Positions 8,576-17,335 of a DNA stretch of 23,731 nt are shown piece after piece. Made by a program: the position numbers and the translations under genes. The notes below the pieces were generated by a model that searched no databases, was not told the DNA's origin, and was given only the letters and a program-made list of their open reading frames with translations. Within the stretch, counting starts at the first letter, position 1; each line of letters starts with the position of its first letter. Origin of the DNA: JAYUDN01 sp043769645. GTDB lineage: Bacteria > Patescibacteriota > Gracilibacteria > BD1-5 > UBA2023. Location: positions 1 to 23,731 of the forward strand of contig JAYVJC010000020.1 in the NCBI GenBank assembly GCA_043769645.1. Reading direction: 5' to 3'.

Positions 8576-10261
8576 ATGAAACTTATTTTTGTCACTGGCG
8601 GAGTTCTCTCCTGAATCGGAAAGGGAATCGCAGCTGCATCGATCGGAGCCCTCCTCAAAGGGATGGGATACCAGGTTTTTTGTCAGAAGTTCGATGGCTA
8701 TCTCAATGTGGATCCAGGAACGATGAGTCCATTTCAGCATGGAGAAGTCTATGTGACTGAAGATGGAGCGGAGACCGATCTCGACCTCGGGCACTATGAA
8801 CGATTTCTCGATACCAATCTCTCACGACTTTCCTCATTTACGAGTGGGAAACTCTATGAAGAGATGATTATGAAGGAACGACGTGGCGACTATCTCGGTG
8901 GTACTGTACAAATCGTTCCCCATCTTACGGATCTCGTGAAAGAGAAGATCACTCAGGGGTATGAGACTTCGGGTGCGGATATTTCGATCATCGAGATCTG
9001 AGGAACCATCGGAGACATGGAGAATGAGTATATCCTCGAAACCGCTCGCCAGCTCCAGCATGATCTCGGTCCGCAGGATGTGATTTTTGTCCATGTAGCG
9101 CTCCTCCCATTTCTTCTGGCGTCGAAGGAGCTCAAGACGAAGCCGATCCAACACTCCATTCGTACCCTGATGAGCTATGGAGTCAATCCTGATTTTCTCG
9201 TCGTTCGAGCTGATACAGACATCCCAGAAGATATGATGCAAAAAATCGCAAGAGCTTCTTGAATCCGCGAGGAGAACGTGATTTCGTCACCAACCCTCGA
9301 TTCGATCTACCGAGTCCCGCTTACCTATGATCGGATGGGAGTGGGACAAAAAATGGCGAAAAGCCTTGGACTCGCTGAAAACATTTCTGATCTTGCAAAG
9401 TGGAAGGTTCTCATGGAGAATATCGATACATCGACCGAAATCCTTCGAATTGGAATGGTAGGAAAGTATATCGGCCTCGAAGATGCCTATTATTCCCTCA
9501 ATGAATGACTCAAGTCCGCAGGATTTGCCTATAAGCGTCGAGTGAGACTCAAGTTTATCGAAGCGGAAGATATAGAAAAGGAGGGAGTGACCCTTCTCGA
9601 TGGTCTTGATGGTATCTGTATCCCATGAGGATTCGGAGACCGAGGTATCGAGGGGATGATTCTCGCCGCCAGGTACGCACGAGAGATGAAGGTCCCTTAC
9701 CTCGGAGTGTGTCTTGGTTCCCAGATTATGGCGATTGAGTTCGCTCGGGATATCCTCGGGATTGCTGATGCTTCGAGTGAAGAGTTTACCGCTGATGGGA
9801 AGCACAATATTATCCATATCATGGAACACCAGAAATGACTCACGACCAAAGGGTGAAATATGCGACTCGGAGCCTATCCATGTGTCATCCGAAAGGGAAC
9901 ACTAGCCGAGAAAGTGTATCGTCATTCTGAGCTTGCGAAGAATCCAGAGAGTGGATCCTTCGTTCCTCAGGATGAAAGAAAAGATGTTCCATTGTCTGAA
10001 CACAGAACAGAAAACTCAAAACAGAAAACGGTCTCTGAGCGTCACCGTCACCGATTCGAGTTCGATCCCGCCTATCGAGAAGTGATGGAACAAGCCGGAT
10101 TTATCGTCTCGGCGACGTCTCCAGATGGAACACTCGCCGAGATTGTCGAGCTTCGAGATCATCCGTATATGATCGCCACTCAGGCGCATCCCGAGTTTGC
10201 CAGTCGTCCGACACGTCCCCACCCACTCTTTATGGGGTTTATCCAGGCGATGGTGAAATAG
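8576..10261 (+). CDS. pyrG: CTP synthase
   Basis: Converts UTP to CTP with glutamine or ammonia and ATP; cytosolic. 561 residues, somewhat longer than the usual 535-550. The N-terminal synthetase domain has the P-loop 'GGVLSGIGKGI' and 'QKFDGYLNVDPGTMSP'. The C-terminal class I glutaminase has Cys379 in 'LGVCLGSQ', His538 and Glu540 in 'AHPEF'. Seven TGA codons are Gly, including those in the P-loop and in 'IIEIGGTIGDME'. The excess length lies at about residues 449-486, just before the conserved 'ERHRHRFEF'. There a REP-like palindrome (9920-9974) and an 'ACAGAAA'-rich stretch are inserted in frame. Catalytic residues are intact, so it is probably active. Confidence 0.96.
9920..9974. repeat. 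REP-like palindrome inserted in frame within pyrG
   Basis: Imperfect inverted repeat: arm starting CGTCATTCTGAGC at 9920, arm ending CTCAGGATGA at 9974, with GGATCC near the centre. The left arm matches the reverse complement of the right arm of the element at 14432-14503 over 26 bases. It encodes 'RHSELAKNPES...' and onward inside PyrG. The bases after it (about 10000-10030) are rich in ACAGAAA. Confidence 0.85.
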
Positions 10262-10317
10262 GAGTTACTCAAGAGTTCCAAAAGGAAGAGAAATACTGTA
10301 GATGTTGGAAATAAATT

Positions 10318-10344
10318 TTGATTTTATCAAAAAAGTGATATAAT
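10318..10344 (+). promoter_or_regulatory. Promoter of a candidate small RNA
   Basis: TTGATT (10318-10323), 15-bp spacer, perfect TATAAT (10339-10344), located 57 bp after the pyrG stop. A short stretch with hairpins and a terminator follows. Confidence 0.45.
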
Positions 10345-10349
10345 TTGCT

Positions 10350-10412
10350 TGTCTCGAAATAGACAGAGTAAAAACTCCTATTGAAAAATCCCCGCGCTAA
10401 CGGGGATTTTCT
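10350..10412 (+). ncRNA. Candidate small structured RNA
   Basis: About 63 nt between a TATAAT box and a strong terminator, with no ORF of note. It can fold into three successive hairpins: TGTCT (10350-10354)/AGACA (10361-10365) with loop CGAAAT; GAGT (10366-10369)/ACTC (10374-10377) with an A4 loop; and the terminator stem. No known family is recognised. Alternatively the terminator merely ends pyrG and the -10 box is chance. Confidence 0.35.
10385..10411 (+). terminator. Rho-independent terminator downstream of pyrG
   Basis: Ten-bp stem AAAATCCCCG (10385-10394) / CGGGGATTTT (10401-10410), loop CGCTAA. The T-run is part of the stem. It may end pyrG, the small RNA, or both. Confidence 0.8.
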
Positions 10413-10440
10413 GTATCGTTATCTCTAACCTAGAACAAAA

Positions 10441-10466
10441 GGGATCCCTCGAGTTCCTCGGGATGA
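10441..10466. repeat. REP-like half element
   Basis: GGGATCCCTCGAG...CGGGATGA is the reverse complement of the arm at 22714-22739, differing at one base. The 350-bp gap 10262-10612 holds this, the small RNA candidate and the promoter of the next operon, and no gene. Confidence 0.65.
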
Positions 10467-10553
10467 TAAATACTTAAAATGTTCGCTTCTTTATGAGTCT
10501 ATAGAATAAGCCTACACCTATTTCTTCTTGTGGGTAAATCTTCTATTTTTATT

Positions 10554-10582
10554 TTGGATATTCTCGGTATTTCTGCTACAAT
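10554..10582 (+). promoter_or_regulatory. Promoter of the TelA/AAA operon
   Basis: TTGGAT (10554-10559), 17-bp spacer, TACAAT (10577-10582). Transcription from about 10589 gives a leader of about 24 nt ending TTTTTTCT before the ATG at 10613. No other clear promoter is seen until 17284, supporting one operon. Confidence 0.6.
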
Positions 10583-10612
10583 AGTTTCGTTATATTTTTA
10601 ACCATTTTTTCT

Positions 10613-11728
10613 ATGGCTGATTCACAGGTACAAACGAAAGATCCGAAGGATCAGGCGGCTCAGGTGATTGCGGATATCAAGGCAAAACCACTTTCCGCCC
10701 TCGAGCAATCGCAGGTTGAACAAACATTCGCAGAAGCGACAGATTTTCGATCGCTCGGCGAGAAGATCACCGCACCGATTGATTCCATCATCTCAGAAAC
10801 GGCGACCATCATCGATTCTGATCCGATCATGAACGTATCGGATGAGCTCTCGAAGATGAATGGCGAAGTCCAGTCTGTCTATAAAGAAATCATCAACAAT
10901 GACGGGACGATTATGCGCATCGCAAAATCACTCCCTTTTATCTCTACCCTCGCGAAATCTCTCGATGCGAAATGGGATGAGGCGTCGTTTAATATCAAGT
11001 CCCTCGAAGGGAAGATTACGGTGATCTTCTCAGGATTCGATCAAGCATATACGTCCCTCAATACGAGTGTCGATATGCAGAAGAAGTTCCTCGACGGCAT
11101 CGATACCAATATCGGAAAGGTCGTTGCCTATAAGGAGTTCCTCGCGGTCAAGATCGATGAATTCAAGAAGAAAGGGAATGAAGCGACTGATGAATCGACC
11201 AAGATGAAGTATGAGATGTTTATCCGACAGGTCGAGTACTTCCAGGCCAACCTCGTGGTCCTTATCGGAAATCTCGATATGGCTCGTAAGCGACTCCTCA
11301 TGCGACTCGATGCCGCTTCGAAGCTTTCTCTTTCGATGTCATCCTCACGGCCAATATTTAAAACCCTCCTCTCGACGGCACTTATCGAGACCTCTTCTCA
11401 AAAAGCACTTGATGCCAGTATGAAGGCGATCGGGGTGATGGGGGAAACGATCGACAAGATGTCATCCGAACTTACGGATAAGGCGATCGAATCTTCTCGA
11501 AAGAGTGAGGAACTCAGTTCGAAGCCAGTACTCTCAGCGAGTGTCTTTGTCGAAAACGTGACGAAGCTCAAGAACCACTTCGATACCATCGAAGCCTACC
11601 GCGCACAGGTACAAGTAGAAGCTGATGCTCAAAAGAAAGCCTTCGATGAAGCTGGAGCGAAACTTCGCGATATCAAAATCCTCGGTTCTAAGGATCAGGA
11701 AGAGTTCGCTAAGGAGATCAATAAATAA
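10613..11728 (+). CDS. TelA-like (toxic anion resistance family) protein
   Basis: 371-residue, almost wholly alpha-helical, cytosolic protein with no signal peptide or membrane span. Helical layout and patches such as 'GKVVAYKEFLAVKIDEF' and, near the end, 'VENVTKLKNHFDTIEAYRAQ' resemble TelA (PF05816) proteins, often annotated as tellurite resistance though their general role is unsettled. The region 'MFIRQVEYFQANL' echoes the C-terminal motif of the downstream membrane proteins. It contains no TGA codon, unlike nearly every other gene here. First gene of an eight-gene operon, 21 bp before the arrestin-like gene. The family call is by eye and moderately sure. Confidence 0.7.
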   Translation: MADSQVQTKDPKDQAAQVIADIKAKPLSALEQSQVEQTFAEATDFRSLGEKITAPIDSIISETATIIDSDPIMNVSDELSKMNGEVQSVYKEIINNDGTIMRIAKSLPFISTLAKSLDAKWDEASFNIKSLEGKITVIFSGFDQAYTSLNTSVDMQKKFLDGIDTNIGKVVAYKEFLAVKIDEFKKKGNEATDESTKMKYEMFIRQVEYFQANLVVLIGNLDMARKRLLMRLDAASKLSLSMSSSRPIFKTLLSTALIETSSQKALDASMKAIGVMGETIDKMSSELTDKAIESSRKSEELSSKPVLSASVFVENVTKLKNHFDTIEAYRAQVQVEADAQKKAFDEAGAKLRDIKILGSKDQEEFAKEINK

Positions 11729-11749
11729 GAATTTATAACTTTTTCTCCT

Positions 11750-12307
11750 ATGTCACTTCTTTCCAATAATAAAATCATCATCCACCTCGATTCTTACACT
11801 TTCGTACCGGGAGATACGATTCGAGGGAACCTCGAAATCGTCTGTTCTGAGCCCGTCAAGGCAGATTGACTTTCTATCGGTCTCAATGGTGCATACCGAC
11901 AGAATAAGATATCCATCACATCTTCTATGGGCGTGCATTCAGAAAATAGTACTCGTTATTTCTTTAGTCAGAAAATTACTCTCCTCGGACCCGGAGAATA
12001 CATGAGTCAAATCGTTCCTTTTGCTTACTCGATCCCATCGGGTATACTTCCGAAGCGAGCCGGATTATTTGATAGCCTTTGAAACCTGCCACCTTGGGCG
12101 CTCACACTATTGAATATCCTCATGTCGCTCATCCGTCTCGAACAATCTCAATCTATGCCAGAATTCACCCTGGAGGCACGTATCGATATCCCATGGGGAA
12201 TCGATATCACGGAAAGAATCCCAGTATCGATCGAGCAAAAACAAGCGGAGAACCTCAATCCTTCCAATATCCTCTCTCCCGAGGTTACCAATGAGCTGAA
12301 TAAGTAA
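11750..12307 (+). CDS. Arrestin-like / Spo0M-like beta-sandwich protein
   Basis: 185 residues with two TGA codons read as Gly. The opening 'IIIHLDSYTFVPGDTIRGN' has the pattern of arrestin-N and Spo0M domains (strand, aromatic, PGDxIxG, strand). Later 'LLGPGEYMSQIVPFAYSIP' resembles the family's second strand pair ending in a proline-rich turn. No membrane span or signal peptide. Arrestin-fold proteins act as adaptors for membrane partners, which would suit this operon; that role is inference. The start is preceded by a pyrimidine tract 'TTTTTCTCCT'. Spacing is 21 bp from the TelA-like gene and 10 bp to the next. Confidence 0.65.
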
Positions 12308-12317
12308 CTACTCAAAT

Positions 12318-12662
12318 ATGACAAAAATCCTAAAAATTTGGCTGAATTTTCTTTTTATTTTCTTTATAAGCAGCGTTTCATGTTTTTTAGGAGTCTTGTT
12401 TTCTCAATGAGAGTCTCTATCAGCAATCCTTACTCTTTTTTACTCTCCTTTTATTTCCTTGTATGTTGGGGCAATGTTTGCCTCTGTAGTAACGTTAGTG
12501 TATGCGTTATTCCTTCTTTTTCGTAAATCAGATGGCATCAAAATTCCAGATGATTCAACCGTACATACCAATTCTATCATTGAATTAATCCTAACTACTC
12601 TCACTTTCGCTATCCCTAGTTGTATTCTTTTCATGTGAATTTTCCCATTGATCATGAAATAG
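12318..12662 (+). CDS. Small membrane protein, unknown function
   Basis: 114 residues, two TGA read as Gly, stop TAG. Three hydrophobic segments are visible at about residues 7-29, 40-68 and 90-112, with a short polar loop 'RKSDGIKIPDDSTVHTN' between the second and third. No family recognised. It lies inside the operon, 10 bp after the arrestin-like gene and 32 bp before the next, so it is probably a component or accessory of the same system. Confidence 0.7.
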
Positions 12663-12694
12663 CGTAGAAATATTCGATTTTGTTACCATTTGCC

Positions 12695-13945
12695 ATGCTC
12701 ATACGTACCCAGCCGAATCCATCAGAAGTTCAGTCAGAAACTGCCTCTTCAGTTTCAAATAAGAGTGCCCCTGTTTCCCCAGAAATGGCAGAGCAAGCGG
12801 TCAACGAACGGGGATTCTTTCTCTATGAGTGGATATCTCGCGAAGAGCTACGTATGACCCTCGAGCGAGACTACCTCCAGATTGTGAGGTGGGCGAGTAT
12901 ACCACTTGCCATCCTATGCGGTATTTTTGCTTTTATCGGGTTTGCGGGAGGACCTATTGGTTCCGTCATCGCGGTGGCTATTGTGCTTGGGATATTTTAC
13001 TCTCTTGTATTTTTCTACCTGTTTCTTACCTTCGTCTATCGATCCTATCTCTATACGAAAGGGGCGGATGTGATTATCACAGATAACCACTATGTCGCAG
13101 GAGGGAATATCATCCCGAAACAGGATAGTTCTCGACTCGGAAGTGTATTTCGAACCTATGAAAACCAGTTTGATGAGAAATTCCTGGAAGACTCGAAACT
13201 CGCCGAGAAGAAATCTACGGCCAAACAGGCTCTCTTCGATAATCTCAAGGATATTGCTTCCGGATGAGGAAAACTCCTTCAGAACGTCGGACGTTCACGA
13301 GACTCTTGAGGGATCATCCTTGCGCTCATCATCGCCTGAGTTCTCTATAGTGGGATGATGCTTGCAGTCTACTTCGTCGGGATATTCTTTATTTCGATAT
13401 TTGGACGACTTTTTTCATGGATCGCTCATCTTTTCCTCCGTGCCTCGAACAATCTCGAATACAAGGTGCAGGACCTCTTCGCGGATATTGATATGAAGTC
13501 TAAGCGACTGTCTGACTCGAATGATACGATTATCCATCTCCTCGATGAAGCCAAGCGAAACGAGTGGAAAGATGGACTCCTGACGAAGCTCAATGATTCG
13601 ATCGAGGTTATTTCATCGCTCTCGAGTGACTCGGTCGATGCGACTCGCAAACTTCGTGAAACTCTCGAATCATCGAAGTATCGAGATATATTCAATTTCG
13701 TGAAGTACGGTGGCTGGGTCAAGACGCAGATCCTCGAACCGATCGAATCTATACTCCTCCTCCTCGAGAAGAATCGTGATATACTGAAATCGACGATTGT
13801 CTCTCTCGAAAACCAGATTATTGAGACTTCCGATAGCACCCTTCGTGGACCTCTCACGCTCCAGAAAGATCGATTCGAGATGCAAGTGGAAAGTTTTGAA
13901 AGGAATATTGGACTTCTTGAAAGTTATCAACTAAAACTTAAATAA
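12695..13945 (+). CDS. Membrane protein with two hydrophobic hairpins and C-terminal coiled coil
   Basis: 416 residues with three TGA read as Gly (13265, and two more within the next 65 bp). A polar N-terminus of about 60 residues precedes membrane spans near 65-84 and 88-114. A soluble stretch containing 'GADVIITDNHYVAGGNIIP' follows, then a second hydrophobic hairpin near 205-248, then about 165 residues of predicted helix and coiled coil. The end, 'LQKDRFEMQVESFERN', resembles the C-terminal signature of the three paralogues downstream. I chose ATG 12695; an in-frame TTG at 12680 is possible. It lies 5 bp before the AAA+ gene, suggesting coupled expression and a physical partner. Confidence 0.78.
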
Positions 13946-13950
13946 TTACT

Positions 13951-15321
13951 ATGCCTCTTCCCTCAAATAATCCCGGCTTTGATGCCTTTTTCCAAGCGAT
14001 TACTACTTCTCCCGAGTTTAAGTCCGCCGTGACAAAGGACTGGAAGGGAGACTCGATGGAAGTCCTTGAGAAATCGCTCCTTGAGATGCAGTCATGAGTC
14101 GAGAAGGCCTCGGGGACTATGAAGGAATTCGAGGGGAAATTCGCCACTGAGGAAGCAAAAAATATCGGAAAGAGTGCTTCCATTTCTCCAAAACCTGTAT
14201 CTGACGTTTCATGAGTCGGACAAGCGAATCCGCCGAAGACGGGGAATCCTGGAGATGAAGACACTATTCCTCCCCTGAAAGTCGAGCACTTCGTCAAAAA
14301 AGACCCAGCGAACTGGGGATTTGCGGGAGTGGCTGGGATGGAAAAACTCAAGGAAGAACTCAAGGATAGCTTTATCAAACCCCTGAAGTTCAAATTTCTG
14401 GTTGAGAAATTACGAACAGAATCTGTGTCACCGTCATCCTGAATGAAGTGAAGGATCCAGAAAGGATCAGAAGCACTGGATTCTTCGCAAGCTCAGAATG
14501 ACGAAACAATAGAACAGAAAAGAAATTCTCTTTTAGAAAGTCTCTATACCGAATACGAAAAATTCAAGATTTCTATCCCCACCGGGATGCTCTTCTACGG
14601 TCCTCCCGGAACGGGAAAGACATTTATAACGCGAAAACTCGCAGAAGAACTCGAGTGTGGTTTTATCTCGAAAAATATGGGAGAATTCGGCTCCTCGTAT
14701 CTCCATCAGACGACGAAAAATATCAAAGACTTTTTTGCGGGAGCCAAGAAAGCGGCAGAAAATGAACCGATTATCCTCTTCCTCGATGAGATCGATTCCC
14801 TCGTCTCGACTCGAACCAATAATGTGGATGCCAATAAAGCAGAAGAAGTTTCTCAGTTTCTCCAGGAGTTCAATAGTCTCGAATCAGCTCCGAATCTCAT
14901 CGTTATCGCGGCGACCAATCGTCCCGACCATCTCGATCCCGCTATCCTCCGCTCGGGACGCCTCGATAAGAAGATCTACCTCGGTCCTCCTGATGACGAA
15001 GCTCGGAAGGCACTATTTAAGATGTACATCGAGAAAAAAGGGCGTCCGCATGCGAAGCTCGACTATGATGAGCTCATGATCCTGACGAAGGACTATGTCT
15101 CCGCCGATATCGAAGCCATCTCAGACGAAGTCGCACGAGATGCGAGTCGAGACCTCCTCGATCTCGTCGATGAGGCGGAGAGTGGAAAACTAACAGAAAA
15201 GGCTTTTGATGGACACAAGATCACCATGGATTCTCTAAGAAAAACTATTATGGAAACTCCATCTTCTCTTAAGATGGTCGATATGAGTGTGTATGAGAGT
15301 TGGCTTGAGAAAATAAAGTAA
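13951..15321 (+). CDS. AAA+ ATPase (single AAA domain, FtsH/Cdc48-like core)
   Basis: 456 residues. The first 130 form a polar, Gly/Pro-containing N-domain with no membrane span. The AAA core begins near 'WGFAGVAGMEKLKEEL'. Walker A is 'GPPGTGKT' at 217-224, Walker B 'IILFLDEID' at 274-282, and the second region of homology is 'AATNRPDHLDPAILRSGRLD'. A C-terminal lid and a 40-residue tail follow. No protease (HExxH) domain is present, so it is a remodelling ATPase, not FtsH. All four TGA codons lie in the N-terminal 176 residues. A REP-like palindrome inserts about 25 residues at 161-185, between 'FIKPLKFKFLVEKL' and 'KFKISIPTGML', which usually lie close together. Its operon partners are membrane and coiled-coil proteins. 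Confidence 0.9.
14432..14503. repeat. REP-like palindrome inserted in frame within the AAA+ gene
   Basis: Left arm CGTCATCCTGAATG... to GGATCC (14432-14457), right arm GGATTC...AGAATGACG to 14503. The terminal arms are imperfect inverted repeats, and the right arm is the reverse complement of the pyrG element's left arm over 26 bases. The reading frame stays open through it only with UGA as Gly (two TGA inside). Confidence 0.85.
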
Positions 15322-15327
15322 TAGAAT

Positions 15328-15999
15328 ATGGATAAGTATACTCAATTAAAAAATTCAATAAAACTAATACAACGTAAAAAAGATGCACATTATTCAATAA
15401 TATACTCTATTATTGGATTTTTACTACAACTACCTATTTCTATGGGATTATTAGGTCTTAGTATTTATTGAATTTCTCATGACATAACAAATAATGATCT
15501 CACCTTATGAAAAGTGTGAATAGCGGTTCTTTTGTTTAGTATTTGATTAATCTTTCCATTGAAAATATTAACTGGAATCTATCAAGATTACAAAATTACT
15601 AAAACTGTATCTCTACTTGTAGAATTAAATAATCTTTTCCAAAATACAGAAAATAGGATCGATACTATAGATGATATATTAACGGGTATAGAAAAAATAA
15701 ATACACTATTACCCGATCTAAAATTTCTTCTCAAGTATGCGTATTCTAAAGATTCGGTATACTTATTTCTCAAAAAGAAGTCTTTAGAGTACTTCCTTTT
15801 TGTATTGTATAACTTGCGAAATGACTTACAAAATAATATAATTAATATATCAAAAGCTCTCGAATCCGGGAAATGAGAAGTTGAGAAAAATATTAAGTGA
15901 ACTTCTGAGCTCGATAAAGTTGCAGAACTTCAAAAAGTCCGACTTGATAGACAAATAGAGCAATTTGAAGAGCTCCAAAAGATATTAGTAAAGGCATAA
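15328..15999 (+). CDS. Membrane protein with C-terminal coiled coil, paralogue 1
   Basis: 223 residues, six TGA read as Gly. A basic N-terminus precedes two membrane spans (about 24-47 and 60-83) forming a hairpin, then a helical cytosolic part. The C-terminal signature is 'LRNDLQ', an Ala/Glu/Lys helix, 'NIKGTSEL', then 'LQKVRLDRQIEQFEELQ' and a terminal 'LVKA'. The two following genes share this end. No named family is recognised; the two-span hairpin plus helices recalls XpaC-type partners of TelA, but this is only an inference from context. A+T content is higher than that of the upstream genes. It begins 6 bp after the AAA+ stop. Confidence 0.75.
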
Positions 16000-16001
16000 T
16001 T

Positions 16002-16640
16002 ATGAATTCTGTCTATAAACTCCCGACATCTGAGATACAAGTGACCCTCCGTAAGATCATATGGAAAATGGATGATGAGTCTGAAAACTTTCTTTTTAAA
16101 GTGGTAGTGCTAGCATTATGAGTAGGGACCTTGTTATCGACTATAGATCTTATTATCTGATCTATTGGTGTGTTGATCCTTCCCATCGGACTTATTTGGA
16201 ATAAATGGCTTCGTGATTATATGTATAAGCGACTTGAGGTTATCGGGACAAATCTAGAATACCTAGAAACTTTACCCACAAAATCTGATTCAATAGAAAT
16301 CATCTTGAAGCGATTGGAACTGATTCATATTGCTATCATCGATATTCAATTTCGAAAAAAGTTTATAAAATTATTTTATTCGAAAAGAGTAGAAGAGTTA
16401 TATGAACTATTACTTACACTTGTATCAGCTTTTAGTTTGAAGCACTTGATCCATCTCCGTTCTGATCTCCAGACTCGCCTTACAGAACAACAAAAATCCC
16501 TAGAGTGAGCAAAGGCTGAAGTCGAGAAAAATATCCAGTGAACTACAGAACTGAATCAAGTGTCAGAACTCCAAAAGGCCCGTCTCGATCGACAGATTGA
16601 ACAATTCGAGGAGTTACAGCGAGTGCTTGTGAAAATGTAG
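16002..16640 (+). CDS. Membrane protein with C-terminal coiled coil, paralogue 2
   Basis: 212 residues, four TGA read as Gly, stop TAG. Polar N-terminus of about 30 residues, two closely spaced membrane spans near 33-66, then helices. The C-terminus carries 'LRSDLQTRL', 'EVEKNIQGTTEL' and 'LQKARLDRQIEQFEELQ' ending 'LVKM'. The Gly in 'NIQGT' is UGA, as in both sister genes. The start follows the previous stop by 2 bp, indicating translational coupling. The N-terminal halves of the three paralogues have diverged far more than the C-termini. Function unknown. Confidence 0.75.
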
Positions 16641-16666
16641 ATTTGGAGAATTTCTTAATTTCGAAT

Positions 16667-17284
16667 ATGATACCTCCTTCAGATACATTACGCATCCTCC
16701 AGAAAAGAATTGAAAACTATGAATGAAATCGCGTAAGAGAATTGAAAAAAGCACTCATCTTCGGGGGTTTTCCGATGTTCATTTTTCTTCTCCTTTGAAC
16801 CTATATCGTGGGCCTCGGCGGATATATTTTATGATCAGCTCTTGCATGAATGATGGTGTTTATGGTCTATACCTATATAAAGGAGATTAACGAGTTCAGA
16901 AAGAGAAAAACTATCCATAAATTATTTTTCTCTGAATTACATACTAAAGACAATATCGAAGTCATACTGGAGAAATCGTTATATATACAACCGATTATTG
17001 AAAAGGCTCTTAAACAAAAGAGACTTTTTGAAAAAACAAGATTGAGAATTAACTATTTCGATAATTTACTGCAATACCTTCTTCTCATCCTCACTGATCT
17101 CCGCTCTGACCTCCAAATTCGCCTCATCGAAAAGCAGCAAACTTTGAAAAAAGCAGAAGTAGAAATAGAGAACAATATTTACTGAACTCCAGAACTCTCT
17201 CAAGTTTCTGAACTTCAGATGGCTCGACTCGATCGAGAGATCGAACAGTTTGAGGAGTTACAGCGAGTACTCGTAAAAGTATAA
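16667..17284 (+). CDS. Membrane protein with C-terminal coiled coil, paralogue 3
   Basis: 205 residues, five TGA read as Gly. Basic N-terminus, two hydrophobic spans near 28-50 and 52-70 separated by a short Gly-rich turn, then a Lys/Glu-rich helical region and the shared C-terminus 'LRSDLQIRL', 'NIYGTPEL', 'LQMARLDREIEQFEELQ', 'LVKV'. It is the last gene of the operon, 6 bp before a strong terminator. Triplication in tandem suggests assembly of a hetero-oligomer or substrate-specific variants; the sequence does not show which. Confidence 0.75.
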
Positions 17285-17289
17285 ACAAT

Positions 17290-17318
17290 AAAATACCGTG
17301 AGTAGATCACGGTATTTT
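17290..17318 (+). terminator. Operon terminator (bidirectional)
   Basis: Perfect 12-bp stem AAAATACCGTGA (17290-17301) / TCACGGTATTTT (17307-17318), 5-nt loop. It sits between the convergent operon and lipoprotein gene. Confidence 0.88.
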
Positions 17319-17335
17319 ATAAATCATATAATTGA

